A stretch of DNA of 64,000 nt, taken from positions 109,746-173,745 of the forward strand of contig JAEYLC010000031.1 of the NCBI GenBank assembly GCA_023461435.1, read 5' to 3'. The DNA is from Bacillota bacterium. GTDB taxonomy: Bacteria; Bacillota; Clostridia; Christensenellales; SZUA-584. Below are positions 1 to 9,090 of this stretch, one piece after another (the stretch's first letter is position 1; every line of letters starts with the position of its first letter). The position numbers and the translations under genes are program-made. Under the pieces are notes generated by a model. It made no database searches. It saw nothing but the letters and a program-made list of their open reading frames with translations, and was not told where the DNA came from.

Positions 1-60
1 TATTTGCAAAGATATGGACAAAAAAACATCTGTGACCGTCTGAAGAAGGAGTGGGGTTAA
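1..60 (+). CDS. C-terminal end of an upstream gene (partial)
   Basis: The first 60 bases read in frame 1 as 19 codons ending in TAA at 58-60. The next gene begins 5 bases later and its ribosome site (GAAGGAG, 45-51) lies inside this reading frame, as in a tight operon. The visible tail is too short to identify; from context it should belong to the same sugar-utilisation operon. It could also be an open frame by chance. Confidence 0.45.
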   Translation, partial: YLQRYGQKNICDRLKKEWG

Positions 61-64
61 AAAC

Positions 65-511
65 ATGTTACTGGGCGTACCCAAATTACTGTCACCCGAG
101 ATCATCGCCGCTTTGAGCGAAATGGGCCACAGCGATGTCATCGTTATCGGGGACGCGAACTTTCCGGGAAAAAGGTATGCGGCAGAAGGCGGCAGCAAGT
201 TTGTACGGGCCGACGGCATATCCGGAACACAGCTTCTGGAAGCGATTCTTTCGGTGATACCGTGTGATACATACACGGAACATCCGGTCAAGCTCATGCA
301 GACAATGGAATGTGACGGCGATCTCAAAGTTCCCATCTGGGACGAATATAAAAAAATCGTCGCCAAGCATGATTCACGCGGTGAAAACGCAATCGGATTT
401 GTCGGCAGATTCGATTTTTATGAACAGGCAAAAAAAGCATATTGTATTATTCAGTCCGGCGAGGAAGCGATTTATGCCAATATCATGATTCAAAAGGGAG
501 TCATTAAATAA
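65..511 (+). CDS. RbsD/FucU family sugar mutarotase
   Basis: This 148-residue protein matches the RbsD/FucU family, which interconverts anomers of ribose or fucose before phosphorylation. The conserved His22 in the MGHSD stretch, Asp30 in IGDAN and the C-terminal YAN motif (137-139) that forms the active site between subunits are all present. Its length is close to FucU (about 140). The start follows GAAGGAG at 45-51, and the stop overlaps the start of the kinase by one base, so translation is probably coupled. FucU is more likely than RbsD from length and motif, but the real sugar is unknown. Confidence 0.85.
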   Translation: MLLGVPKLLSPEIIAALSEMGHSDVIVIGDANFPGKRYAAEGGSKFVRADGISGTQLLEAILSVIPCDTYTEHPVKLMQTMECDGDLKVPIWDEYKKIVAKHDSRGENAIGFVGRFDFYEQAKKAYCIIQSGEEAIYANIMIQKGVIK

Positions 512-2022
512 TGGCCAAAGAGCTGCTGCTTGGCATCGATATCGGAACGAGCGGCTGTAAAATCGCAATATTTTCACGGGACGGAAGCGTCATATGCTCA
601 AATACGCAAGTGTACCGGGTGTATTACCCCGCGCCGGGATTTGTGGAACAGGACCCGGACGAATGGTGGGCAGCGGTCTGTCGCGGTACGAAAAAGCTCT
701 TAAACGAAAACAGCATCAATCCGGCCGATATTGCGGGCGTGGGTGTGGACGGCCAGAGCTGGGCCGCGATAGCGGTCGGCAGTGACGGCGCCGTGCTGGC
801 CCGCAATCCGATATGGATGGATACGCGGTCCGAAGAGATATGCAAAGAGCTCAATGAGTCGGTGGGCCTTGAGCGCATTTTCGCCGTATCGGGCAATCCG
901 CTCAAAGCGCAGTACACAACCGGCAAAATCATCTGGTACCAGCGCAATATGCCGGAGGTTTACAAACAGATAAACAAGGTCCTGCAGTCAAACGGCTATA
1001 TCGTGTACCGCATGACGGGTGTGATGAGTCAGGATATATCTCAGGGGTACGGATGGCACTGCTTTGATATGAAAAGAGGCATCTGGGATAGGAACATGTG
1101 CACAGCGCTCGGTATTAACGCTGATGTTCTCCCGGACATCGCGGCGTGTCATGAGGTCGTCGGCACGGTGAGCCAAGACGCAGCCGCCCAGACGGGCCTC
1201 GCGGAAGGCACGCCGGTCGTCGCGGGCGGTTTGGATGCCGCGTGCGGCACACTCGGAGCGGGTGTGCTCGAGCCCGGGCAGACGCAGGAGCAGGGCGGCC
1301 AGGCGGGCGGCATGAGCATCTGCCTTAAAGAATACTGCGCGGACCCAAGGCTGATTCTGGGCTTCCATGTGGTGCCGGACAGGTGGTTGCTGCAGGGAGG
1401 AACCACGGGCGGCGGCGGTGTGATGCGCTGGTTCAATGAACAGTTTGGATTCGAAGAACGGCTCAAGGCCAAGGAATCGGGCATGTCATCGATGGCGCTG
1501 CTCGATGAGCTGGCGAAAGGTGTGCCTGCCGGTTCCGAAGGCGTCGTATTCCTGCCATATATGGCGGGGGAGCGCTCGCCGATATGGGATGAAAAGGCCA
1601 AAGGCGTTTTTTATGGACTCGATTATTCCAAGACCAAAGCGCATATGGCGCGCGCGGTGATGGAGGGAGCGGCGTTTGCTCTTTTGCATAATCTCGACGT
1701 GGCTGCCGGTGCGGGAGCGGCTGTGGGCACCATGCGCGCGATGGGCGGCGCCGCAAACTCGCGTTTTTGGACGCAGATGAAGGCGGATATCACCGGAAGG
1801 CCGATAGAGGTTCCGGGGGCGGATACGGCGACGACGTTGGGGGCCGCATTGCTTGCGGGCGTCGGCGTCGGCGTTTATAACGGTTTTGGCGAAGCCGTGT
1901 CAGAAACGGTCAAGGTCAAAAGAAGGCACGAGCCGAACGGCGAGTATAAAGAGGAATACAGCCGCGGGTATGGCACGTACAGAGAGCTCTATTCCGCGCT
2001 TAAAGATTTGATGCACAGGTAA
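511..2022 (+). CDS. FGGY-family carbohydrate kinase (xylulokinase-like)
   Basis: This 503-residue protein has the two-domain FGGY kinase fold that phosphorylates sugars or polyols with ATP in the cytoplasm. The N-terminal phosphate loop reads GIDIGTSGCK, the sugar-binding part includes VGVDGQSW and WMDTRSEE, the catalytic Asp sits in AGGLDAACGTLG, and the adenosine site shows AMGGAANSRFW followed by TTLGAALLAG. Length is normal for xylulokinase-type members (about 480-520). It overlaps the mutarotase stop by one base and is 12 bases from the dehydrogenase. Substrate cannot be read from sequence; a ketose such as xylulose, fuculose or tagatose is possible. Confidence 0.85.
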   Translation: MAKELLLGIDIGTSGCKIAIFSRDGSVICSNTQVYRVYYPAPGFVEQDPDEWWAAVCRGTKKLLNENSINPADIAGVGVDGQSWAAIAVGSDGAVLARNPIWMDTRSEEICKELNESVGLERIFAVSGNPLKAQYTTGKIIWYQRNMPEVYKQINKVLQSNGYIVYRMTGVMSQDISQGYGWHCFDMKRGIWDRNMCTALGINADVLPDIAACHEVVGTVSQDAAAQTGLAEGTPVVAGGLDAACGTLGAGVLEPGQTQEQGGQAGGMSICLKEYCADPRLILGFHVVPDRWLLQGGTTGGGGVMRWFNEQFGFEERLKAKESGMSSMALLDELAKGVPAGSEGVVFLPYMAGERSPIWDEKAKGVFYGLDYSKTKAHMARAVMEGAAFALLHNLDVAAGAGAAVGTMRAMGGAANSRFWTQMKADITGRPIEVPGADTATTLGAALLAGVGVGVYNGFGEAVSETVKVKRRHEPNGEYKEEYSRGYGTYRELYSALKDLMHR

Positions 2023-2034
2023 AGGAACTCAAAA

Positions 2035-3111
2035 ATGAAAGCAGCAGTTGTCGTCGCTAACGAAGACGTCAGATATATGGAGGTTGATGAGCCTCAGGTT
2101 ACGAAAGGCACCGTGAAGGTCAAGGTGGCGGTATCAGGCATTTGCGGCTCCGATATTCCGCGCGTGCTGGAAAACGGCGTGCATTTTTACCCAATTGTGC
2201 TCGGGCACGAATTCTCGGGGGAAGTTTCAGAAATTGGGGAAGGCGTGACTTCGGCCAAAGTGGGAGACAGAGTGGCGGGCGCGCCGCTCGTTCCGTGTAT
2301 GGTCTGCGATGACTGCCAGAAGGGCAACTACGCGCTCTGCAGACATTACAGCTTTATCGGCTCGCGCCGGCAGGGCAGCAACGCGGATTATGTGGTGATT
2401 CCCGAGCGCAACGCGGTGGTGTTCGATAAATCCGTCAGCTATGAGCAGGGCGCGATGTTTGAGCCGTCCACGGTGGCGCTTCACGGCGTGCAGCAATGCG
2501 ACTATCGCGGCGGCGGCACAGTAGCGATTCTTGGCGGCGGTACGATCGGCATATTCACACTGCAGTGGGCAAAGCTGCTCGGCGCAAAAAAAGCCGTTGT
2601 TTTTGACATCAGCGATGAGCGGCTCGCGCTCGCGAAAAAGCTCGGCGCGGATGCCGCGGTCAATACGCTCAAGGAAGGCTTCATGGAAGAGGCTTTGGCC
2701 CATACCGGCGGTAAAGGCTATGATTACGTTTTTGAAACAGCCGGTGTGACGGTGACGATGAGAATGGCCTACAGGCTCGCGGCCGCAAAGGCGCATGTCT
2801 GCTTTATCGGCACGCCGCATGCCGATCTTACCTTTACGCCCGCCGAATGGGAGAACATGAACAGAAAAGAATTCCGTCTGACCGGTTCATGGATGAGCTA
2901 CAGCGCGCCGTTTCCCGGGATCGAGTGGACAATGACCGCCGAGTATTACGCGGCGGGCCGACTCAAATTCGACGAGGGGCTGATTGGGGCGCGTATACCG
3001 ATGGCGAAGGCACAGGAAGCGTTTCAGATGTTTAAAACACCCGGTGCGGTGAAAGGCAAGATATTACTCATGAATGATTTCGGAGGAGGAGAAGAGTATG
3101 GAGTTCATTGA
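2035..3111 (+). CDS. Zinc-dependent medium-chain alcohol/polyol dehydrogenase
   Basis: The 358-residue protein is a medium-chain dehydrogenase of the sorbitol / galactitol-1-phosphate dehydrogenase type, oxidising a secondary alcohol with NAD. The catalytic zinc ligands are Cys37, His58 and Glu59 (GICGSD, GHEF), with a further Glu at 143 (FEP). Four structural-zinc cysteines lie at 88, 91, 94 and 102. The Rossmann motif GGGTIG is at about 167-172, and Asp191 at the end of beta-2 favours NAD over NADP. The start follows AAAGGA. With a GatZ-like gene downstream, a polyol-phosphate substrate is plausible but unproven. Confidence 0.85.
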   Translation: MKAAVVVANEDVRYMEVDEPQVTKGTVKVKVAVSGICGSDIPRVLENGVHFYPIVLGHEFSGEVSEIGEGVTSAKVGDRVAGAPLVPCMVCDDCQKGNYALCRHYSFIGSRRQGSNADYVVIPERNAVVFDKSVSYEQGAMFEPSTVALHGVQQCDYRGGGTVAILGGGTIGIFTLQWAKLLGAKKAVVFDISDERLALAKKLGADAAVNTLKEGFMEEALAHTGGKGYDYVFETAGVTVTMRMAYRLAAAKAHVCFIGTPHADLTFTPAEWENMNRKEFRLTGSWMSYSAPFPGIEWTMTAEYYAAGRLKFDEGLIGARIPMAKAQEAFQMFKTPGAVKGKILLMNDFGGGEEYGVH

Positions 3112-4108
3112 TCCGAAAAAAGTTCCGCAAAGAACGCTGTATGACGGAGGCAAAATGCCCTGTATCGGCATGGGCACGTTTGGCTCCGATAAATATACCC
3201 CTGAGCAGGTGTCGGCAGCCGTATCCGGCGCGATAAAGGCCGGATACCGTATGTTTGACTGCGCTGCCGTGTACGGCAATGAGGATATGATCGGCGACGT
3301 GTTTCAGGACGCATTGAACAGCGGCATCGTCAGTCGCGGGGAGCTGTTTGTGGCGACAAAGGTTTGGAACAACATGCACGGCAGAGGCGATGTGCTGGTC
3401 TCGATGGCCAGAAGCTTAAAAGACCTGCAGCTTGATTATGTCGATGCTTTTTACGTCCACTGGCCGTTCCCGAACTACCATGCGCCGGGGTGCGACGGCG
3501 ATTCGCGCAACCCCGCATCCAAGCCGTTCTCTGTGGAAAGGTTCATGGCGACATGGCAGCAGTGCGAAAAGCTCGTTGATATGGGGCTGACCAGATACAT
3601 CGGCATGTCGAATATGACCGTTCCGAAGCTCGAAGCGGTGCTGCCGCTCTGCCGTATTAAACCGGCGATGATCGAGCTGGAGCTGCATCCGAGCTTCCAG
3701 CAGCCGGATCTGTTTGATTACATCATATCAAAGGGGATCGAGCCGATCGGCTTTTGCCCGATAGGGTCGCCTTCGCGCCCCGAGCGCGACAAGACGGAAA
3801 GCGACGTCGTGGATACGGAGATTCCCGAAGTGGTGGAGATTGCGAAGGCTCACGGGGTCCATCCCGCGATCGTCTGCCTCAAATGGGCCGTTCAGCGCGG
3901 GCAGACGCCGATTCCGTTCTCCGTCAACGAAGAGAAGTATACGGGCAACCTTAAGTGCGTGACGGAAGACCCGCTGACGGATAAGGAGATGCAGGCCATA
4001 GAGGCTGTCGACAGCGACTGCCGCCTCATTAAAGGGCAGGTTTTTCTGTGGCCGGGCGCAAAAGGCTGGGAAGATCTCTGGGACCTGAATGGGACGATTA
4101 CAAAATGA
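3098..4108 (+). CDS. Aldo/keto reductase
   Basis: This is an NAD(P)H-dependent aldo-keto reductase of about 336 residues. The tetrad Asp (FDCAAVYG), Tyr (VYGNE), Lys (ATKVWN) and His (YVHWP) is visible, as is the N-terminal GMGTFG hairpin. An in-frame ATG at 3074 exists, but ATG 3098 has GGAGGAGG at 3082-3089 at the right distance and a family-like N terminus, so it is preferred. The gene starts inside the last codons of the dehydrogenase. It probably reduces or oxidises a sugar or polyol of the same pathway. Confidence 0.85.
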   Translation: MEFIDPKKVPQRTLYDGGKMPCIGMGTFGSDKYTPEQVSAAVSGAIKAGYRMFDCAAVYGNEDMIGDVFQDALNSGIVSRGELFVATKVWNNMHGRGDVLVSMARSLKDLQLDYVDAFYVHWPFPNYHAPGCDGDSRNPASKPFSVERFMATWQQCEKLVDMGLTRYIGMSNMTVPKLEAVLPLCRIKPAMIELELHPSFQQPDLFDYIISKGIEPIGFCPIGSPSRPERDKTESDVVDTEIPEVVEIAKAHGVHPAIVCLKWAVQRGQTPIPFSVNEEKYTGNLKCVTEDPLTDKEMQAIEAVDSDCRLIKGQVFLWPGAKGWEDLWDLNGTITK

Positions 4109-5379
4109 AAGCAGCGGAATTTTTCAGTCAATTGATAAAAGACCAGAAAAGCGGGAGCGACAGGGCCATCTGCTCGATTTGCAGCGCCAATGAATTTGTG
4201 CTCGAAGCGGCGATGGAAGACGGACGCGACAACAGTCTGATGGTGCTTATCGAATCAACGGCGAATCAGGTCAACCAGTTTGGCGGATACACGGGCATGA
4301 AGCCGGCTGACTTCATGGATTTCGTGCGCCGCACAGCAAAAAAAGTCGGTCTTAACGAAGACAGGCTCATCATCGGCGGCGACCATTTGGGCCCGCTCAC
4401 ATGGCAGAGCGATACCGAAGAAGCGGCGATGGAGAAGGCTGAGGAGCTGGTGCGGCAATATGTCGCGGCCGGGTTTTCCAAGATACACCTTGATACCAGC
4501 ATGCGTCTCGCGGACGATTCCAGGGCTGAACGTCTCTCGGATGAGACGATCGCACGGCGCGCGGCGCGGCTTTGCGCGGCAGCCGAGGCGGCGGCGCAGG
4601 GAGCCAAGCCCGTTTATGTGATCGGCAGCGAGGTGCCGGTGCCGGGCGGAGCCACGGAGAATGAAGACAGCATTGCCGTGACGTCTCCTGAGGATTTATC
4701 GGCGACGCTTGATACGTTTAAAAAAGCGTTTGAGGAAAGGGGCCTCAGTGACGCGCTCAATCGCGTGGTCGCCGTGGTGGTGCAGCCGGGCGTAGAGTTC
4801 GCCGACAACACGATCATTCAATACGACGCGGAAAAGGCGAGGGAGCTCATCCTCTGCGCGAAGAGCCTTGACGGTATCGTGCTCGAGGGCCACTCCACCG
4901 ATTATCAGCCAAAATCGGCGCTCGATTTGATGCGCCGCGACGGCATCGCGATTTTGAAGGTGGGTCCCGCGCTCACATTCGCGCTGCGCGAAGCGCTTTT
5001 CGCGCTGGAGGATATGGAGCGGATCTTTTATCCGTTTTCGCCAAAGGCCGGATACTCGTATTTCCGCGATGTGCTGGAAGGCAATCTGATGGGCGACGAC
5101 CGGTATTGGAAAAACTACTACCACGGCAGCGATCAGGACAAAGCGTACGCGCGCAAGTTCAGCCTGTCGGACAGATGCCGGTATTATCTCGAAGATGAAA
5201 CCATCAAAGCTTCAATTGACAGGCTGACCGCCAATATCAATGCGACCGATCTGCCATTTGGGCTGCTGTCGCAGTATTTCCCCGCTCAGAAAGAGAGAAT
5301 ACTGGCGGCCAAAACAAAAGTGACGGCGCGGACGCTGATTAAAGAGCACATCAAGGATGTGATCAGAACGTATCGGTGA
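4105..5379 (+). CDS. GatZ/KbaZ-type tagatose-bisphosphate aldolase subunit family protein
   Basis: About 424 residues resembling GatZ/KbaZ, known in enterobacteria as the partner that stabilises the class II tagatose-1,6-bisphosphate aldolase GatY/KbaY. Family stretches include ICSICSANEFVLEAA near the N terminus, IESTANQVNQFGGYTGM, IGGDHLGP and SKIHLDTSM. The start at 4105 sits in an ATGA overlap with the reductase stop; an upstream in-frame ATG at 4048 would lie deep inside that gene and is not family-like. No GatY/KbaY gene is in the window, so the protein either pairs with one elsewhere or acts alone in another reaction. Confidence 0.8.
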   Translation: MKAAEFFSQLIKDQKSGSDRAICSICSANEFVLEAAMEDGRDNSLMVLIESTANQVNQFGGYTGMKPADFMDFVRRTAKKVGLNEDRLIIGGDHLGPLTWQSDTEEAAMEKAEELVRQYVAAGFSKIHLDTSMRLADDSRAERLSDETIARRAARLCAAAEAAAQGAKPVYVIGSEVPVPGGATENEDSIAVTSPEDLSATLDTFKKAFEERGLSDALNRVVAVVVQPGVEFADNTIIQYDAEKARELILCAKSLDGIVLEGHSTDYQPKSALDLMRRDGIAILKVGPALTFALREALFALEDMERIFYPFSPKAGYSYFRDVLEGNLMGDDRYWKNYYHGSDQDKAYARKFSLSDRCRYYLEDETIKASIDRLTANINATDLPFGLLSQYFPAQKERILAAKTKVTARTLIKEHIKDVIRTYR

Positions 5380-5468
5380 ACGGCTGACGGGTTAACTTGA
5401 GATAACCAGATTTATATAGCTGTAAGCGGCATTCGATTCCTCCGATGCGCGTCTACGGCGGTACGAGG

Positions 5469-5497
5469 CACAAGGCCGGGTCTTCCCGGCTTTGTTC
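5469..5497 (+). terminator. Possible terminator after the first sugar operon
   Basis: A GC-rich hairpin (CCGGG TCTT CCCGG, with flanking AAG/CTT pairs) is followed by CTTTGTT, a poor T-tract. It lies between the GatZ-like gene and the promoter of the second kinase, so it may end the first operon. The weak T-run keeps confidence low. Confidence 0.45.
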
Positions 5498-5544
5498 TGT
5501 TGGTAAAAAAATCGAAAAAAAAGTAAAAAAATCGAATAAAGGCG

Positions 5545-5574
5545 TTGTTGATTGGGGCGAAGCTATTGTATTAT
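5545..5574 (+). promoter_or_regulatory. Sigma-A-like promoter for the second kinase operon
   Basis: TTGTTG (5545-5550) and TATTAT (5569-5574) are 18 bases apart, 28 bases before the kinase start. This suggests the kinase-epimerase pair is transcribed separately from the first sugar operon. Confidence 0.5.
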
Positions 5575-5601
5575 AGACACAGCAAGGAATGAGGAGGATG
5601 T

Positions 5602-7197
5602 ATGGATATTCAAGACATCAGGAATGCGCTTGGCAATGGCGGAACGTATCTCGGTATTGAGCTCGGTTCCACCAGGATCAAGGCGGTGCTGATTGATAAA
5701 AACCATGACCAGATCGCTTCGGGCGGACACACGTGGGAGAACCGTTTTGAAGACGGCAAATGGACATACTCCCTTGATGATATATGGAACGGAATCCGTG
5801 ACTGTTATGCGCAGCTGTCTGCGGACGTGAATAGCAAGTATGGCGTCAGGCTCGAAACCGTCGGCGCGATCGGCGTGTCGGCCATGATGCACGGATACAT
5901 GGCGTTTGACCAAAAGGACAGCCTGCTTGTGCCGTTCCGTACGTGGCGCAACACCATCACGGGCGAAGCCGCCGAAAAGCTCACGAAGCGGTTCGGGTTC
6001 AATATACCGCAGCGCTGGAGCATCGCGCATCTGTATCAGGCGATTCTGAATGGTGAACAGCATGTGAAGGATATAAGCTTCCTCACATCGCTTGCGGGAT
6101 ATATCCACTGGCAGCTGACGGGCAAAAAGGTGCTCGGAATCGGCGACGCGTCGGGCATGTTCCCCCTGAGCGACGCCACGCGTGAGTATGACGCCGGTAT
6201 GATGGATAAGTTCGATCAGCTGACGCAGCCGTTTTTATGGAAGCTCAAGGACATTCTGCCGAAGATTCTGCCCGCGGGCGAAAACGCAGGGACGCTCTCC
6301 GAAGCGGGAGCAAGGCTGCTCGACCCGACGGGGACGCTGAAAGCCGGGATACCGATGTGCCCGCCCGAGGGCGACGCGGGCACCGGCATGGTCGCGACGA
6401 ACAGCGTGCGGCAGCGCACGGGCAACATCAGCGCGGGCACCAGCGTGTTCGCGATGATCGTGCTGGAAAAAGCGCTGAGACAGGTGCATGAAGAGGTCGA
6501 TATGGTGACGACGCCCTCCGGCGATCCGGTCGCGATGGTGCACTGCAACAACTGCCTCGGGGATCTCGATGCCTGGGTGAAGCTGCTCGGCGAAGCGGGC
6601 GAGCTGCTCGGCGCGGCGTTTGATACCAAAACACTCTACAATAAGCTGCTGAACAAGGCGCTCAGCGGCGACGCGGACTGCGGCGGTCTGCTTTCTTACA
6701 ACTATATTTCAGGCGAGCATGTGACAGGGCTCGAAGAAGGACGTCCGCTGTTTATGCGCACGCCCGACGCGTCGTTTAATCTTGCGAATTTCATGCGGAC
6801 GCATCTTTATTCGTCGCTTGCATCGCTGAGCATCGGCATGAAGATACTGCTTGAAGACGAGGGAGCCGCTCTCGATTCGATCACAGGCCACGGCGGGTTC
6901 TTCAAGGACGCGAATGTGGGCCTTCGGATCATGGCCGCGGCGATGGGCGCGCCGGTCACCGTCATGTCCACAGCCGGTGAGGGTGGGCCGTGGGGTATGG
7001 CGATACTCGCGGCGTATATGATGAATAAGCAGCGTGAAACGCTGCCTGATTACCTGAGCAATCGCGTGTTCGCGGGCAGCGAATGCACCACTGTGGAGCC
7101 GGACGCTGCGGACGTCGAAGGATATAAGGCGTTTATCAAACGGTATGAGGCCGGACTTGATGTGCAGCGCAAGGCGGCGCAAGTGTTTCATGCCTGA
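5602..7197 (+). CDS. FGGY-family carbohydrate kinase-like protein (ribulokinase/fuculokinase-like clade)
   Basis: The 531-residue protein is a second, clearly different FGGY kinase. The N-terminal phosphate loop is GIELGSTRIK, with Glu where most FGGY kinases have Asp, so ATP or metal handling may differ. WRNTIT, GDASGMFPL, GNISAGTSVFAM and the C-terminal GHGGFFKD and GEGGPWG stretches follow the family. GGAGG precedes the ATG. It is followed after 112 bases by an AraD-type epimerase, so a 2-ketopentose (for example ribulose or xylulose) is a reasonable substrate. The Asp-to-Glu change leaves room for a non-kinase or altered activity. Confidence 0.75.
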   Translation: MDIQDIRNALGNGGTYLGIELGSTRIKAVLIDKNHDQIASGGHTWENRFEDGKWTYSLDDIWNGIRDCYAQLSADVNSKYGVRLETVGAIGVSAMMHGYMAFDQKDSLLVPFRTWRNTITGEAAEKLTKRFGFNIPQRWSIAHLYQAILNGEQHVKDISFLTSLAGYIHWQLTGKKVLGIGDASGMFPLSDATREYDAGMMDKFDQLTQPFLWKLKDILPKILPAGENAGTLSEAGARLLDPTGTLKAGIPMCPPEGDAGTGMVATNSVRQRTGNISAGTSVFAMIVLEKALRQVHEEVDMVTTPSGDPVAMVHCNNCLGDLDAWVKLLGEAGELLGAAFDTKTLYNKLLNKALSGDADCGGLLSYNYISGEHVTGLEEGRPLFMRTPDASFNLANFMRTHLYSSLASLSIGMKILLEDEGAALDSITGHGGFFKDANVGLRIMAAAMGAPVTVMSTAGEGGPWGMAILAAYMMNKQRETLPDYLSNRVFAGSECTTVEPDAADVEGYKAFIKRYEAGLDVQRKAAQVFHA

Positions 7198-7309
7198 GCA
7201 TAAGCAATAACCGCATTATTAAGAGAAGGAGCCATAGCCTTTTGGTTTTGGATTGCCGCCGGTTTATCCGACTGCAAACAAAGCTGCATTTGGGCATGTG
7301 AAGCATAAT

Positions 7310-8008
7310 ATGCTGGAAACATTGAAGAAGGAAGTGCTGAAGGCCAATCTGGACCTTGTGAAATATGGGCTGGTGCTGCTCACATGGGGAAATGTGAGCG
7401 CCTATGATGATGAGACGGGGCTCGTGGTGATCAAGCCGAGCGGCGTGAGCTATGAGACGATGACTGCGGACGATATGGTCGTGGTCGATCTTGATGGCAA
7501 AAGAGTCGAAGGGACGCTGAATCCCTCCTCCGATACGCCGACGCATGTTGAACTGTATAAAGCGTTTGCGGGCGTGAAGGCGGTTGTGCACACGCATTCG
7601 AAGTGGGCAACGAGCTGGGCGCAGGCCGGCCGGGACATACCGGCGCTCGGCACCACACACGCGGATAACTTCTACGGCGATATTCCGTGCACGAGGCGAA
7701 TGACGGACGCCCAAATCAATGGAGAGTACGAAAAAGAGACGGGCGCCGTGATCATCGAGACGTTCAAACAGCGCGGTATCGACCCATTGCAGGTGGGCGC
7801 GGTGATCGTGGCGAACCACGGGCCGTTCAGCTGGGGGATATCGTGCGCAAAAGCGGTGGAGAACGCGGTGGTGATGGAATACGTGGCGGAGATGGCCTAT
7901 ATCGCGACAGACATTAACCCCAAGGCTGATATCCAGCAGGCGCTGCTTGATAAGCATTTTCTGCGAAAGCACGGCAAAAACGCGTATTACGGGCAGAAAC
8001 AGGATTGA
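7310..8008 (+). CDS. araD: L-ribulose-5-phosphate 4-epimerase family (AraD-like)
   Basis: From ATG 7310 the protein is 232 residues, against 231 for E. coli AraD, and begins in the family-typical way (MLETLKKEVL). Zinc ligands His94 and His96 (VHTHS) and His170 (ANHGPFSWG) match AraD His95/97/171, and GDIPCTR is conserved. AraD converts L-ribulose-5-phosphate to D-xylulose-5-phosphate, feeding the pentose phosphate pathway. A TTG-initiated extension to 7253 is open but adds residues not expected in the family. The gene follows the second FGGY kinase and ends before a strong terminator, forming a kinase-epimerase module. Confidence 0.85.
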   Translation: MLETLKKEVLKANLDLVKYGLVLLTWGNVSAYDDETGLVVIKPSGVSYETMTADDMVVVDLDGKRVEGTLNPSSDTPTHVELYKAFAGVKAVVHTHSKWATSWAQAGRDIPALGTTHADNFYGDIPCTRRMTDAQINGEYEKETGAVIIETFKQRGIDPLQVGAVIVANHGPFSWGISCAKAVENAVVMEYVAEMAYIATDINPKADIQQALLDKHFLRKHGKNAYYGQKQD

Positions 8009-8062
8009 ATGGTTGTTCATTTTTCATAGATTTAAGATTTAGACATCTGAGGAGTTCCTCGG

Positions 8063-8102
8063 CTCTGTCCATAATAAACTTATGGACAGAGTGCTTTTTT
8101 TT
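8063..8102 (+). terminator. Strong rho-independent terminator
   Basis: A perfect 12-bp stem (8063-8074 with 8080-8091), loop TAAAC, is followed by a T-run from 8094. It closes the kinase-epimerase operon and separates it from the signalling genes. Confidence 0.9.
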
Positions 8103-8275
8103 ATATTCAGGTAATTTTGCGGCGGCCAAGTTAAAATTACCTTCAAAAACACTGCCCGGATTTCTGCGGGAAAACAGGTTGTTCGAAAAAGTTTTAATAT
8201 GTTAATTGATTGTTAAGTGAAAACCGTTAATGTAATGGCAGAAGAAAACAATATGTGTTTTAGGAAACCGAGTGC

Positions 8276-8710
8276 ATGAATCAGGCGGATTTTTCACAAC
8301 GGAAGATTATGGTGGTGGATGATAATTCCCACTATGTCAGACTGATTGAGAGGATACTGCAGGTCAACAGCTATCACAATATCCTTTCTTTAACCGATCC
8401 CGAAAAGGTTGTGGATATATACAAAAGCTCTCGGCCGGATCTGCTGCTCATGGACATCGATATGTCCTGCATAAGCGGCTTTGATATTCTCGAAAGGCTT
8501 CAGGATGAAAAAAAAGGCGGATATCTTCCTGTGATATTGTTCACAGAGCGAACGGGTTGGGATCAGAAGGCTAAAGCGTTCGAGCTGGGGGCTCAGGAAG
8601 TGATTTCAAAGCCGTTCAGTCAAAGCGAAATTGTGACGAGCGTGAAAAGCTTTTTTGAGCGGTATGAACAGGACAGCCGGGATAAAAGCAAGCTATTGGC
8701 TGATGCATAA
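8276..8710 (+). CDS. Single-domain response regulator (CheY-like receiver)
   Basis: The 144-residue protein is one receiver domain with no output domain. The acidic pair Asp15/Asp16, phosphoacceptor Asp60 (LLLMDID), Thr90 and Lys112 (SKPF) are all present, so it should be phosphorylated. A short charged tail follows residue 130. It stands 23 bases before a second receiver and upstream of a histidine kinase and a receiver-HDOD gene, suggesting a shared phosphorelay. No DNA-binding part is visible; it probably acts by protein contact. Confidence 0.85.
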   Translation: MNQADFSQRKIMVVDDNSHYVRLIERILQVNSYHNILSLTDPEKVVDIYKSSRPDLLLMDIDMSCISGFDILERLQDEKKGGYLPVILFTERTGWDQKAKAFELGAQEVISKPFSQSEIVTSVKSFFERYEQDSRDKSKLLADA

Positions 8711-8733
8711 ACATTCCAACAGAGGTAGAACAG

Positions 8734-9090
8734 ATGAAAAAGGTATTGATCGTGGACGATGCGGCATTTATCAGGAAGTCTTTAAGACTCATGCTTGAGA
8801 AGAATGATTTTGAGGTTGTCGGTGAAGCGGAAAACGGAAAAGCGGCCATGATGAAGATTCAATCGCTTTCCCCGGATATCGTGACGCTCGATATCACAAT
8901 GCCGGAAATGGACGGCATTACGTGTCTGAATGAGATGAAGAAGCTTGAACGGCGGCCCAATGTGGTGATGATTACCGCGCTTGGGTGGCAGGACAAGGTG
9001 ATTGAGGCAGTCAGCAGCGGCGCGAGAGGTTTCATCGTTAAGCCGTTTAAGGAAGACAATGTGGTCAGCACACTCAAAACCCTGATATAG
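8734..9090 (+). CDS. CheY-like response regulator
   Basis: A minimal 118-residue receiver. Asp8/Asp9, phosphoacceptor Asp53 (VTLDITMPEMDG), Thr81 and Lys104 (VKPFK) fit CheY and the Firmicute stand-alone receivers closely. Either a motility CheY or a relay protein for the kinase at 9346 is possible. No flagellar-switch or cheA gene lies next to it, while chemoreceptors and CheW lie 10 kb downstream, so involvement in chemotaxis is only an inference. Confidence 0.85.
   Translation: MKKVLIVDDAAFIRKSLRLMLEKNDFEVVGEAENGKAAMMKIQSLSPDIVTLDITMPEMDGITCLNEMKKLERRPNVVMITALGWQDKVIEAVSSGARGFIVKPFKEDNVVSTLKTLI

Noticed and set aside
7136..8020. A 294-codon open frame on the minus strand
   Set aside because: It is the mirror of the AraD-type gene, with His/Arg-rich composition typical of an antisense shadow.
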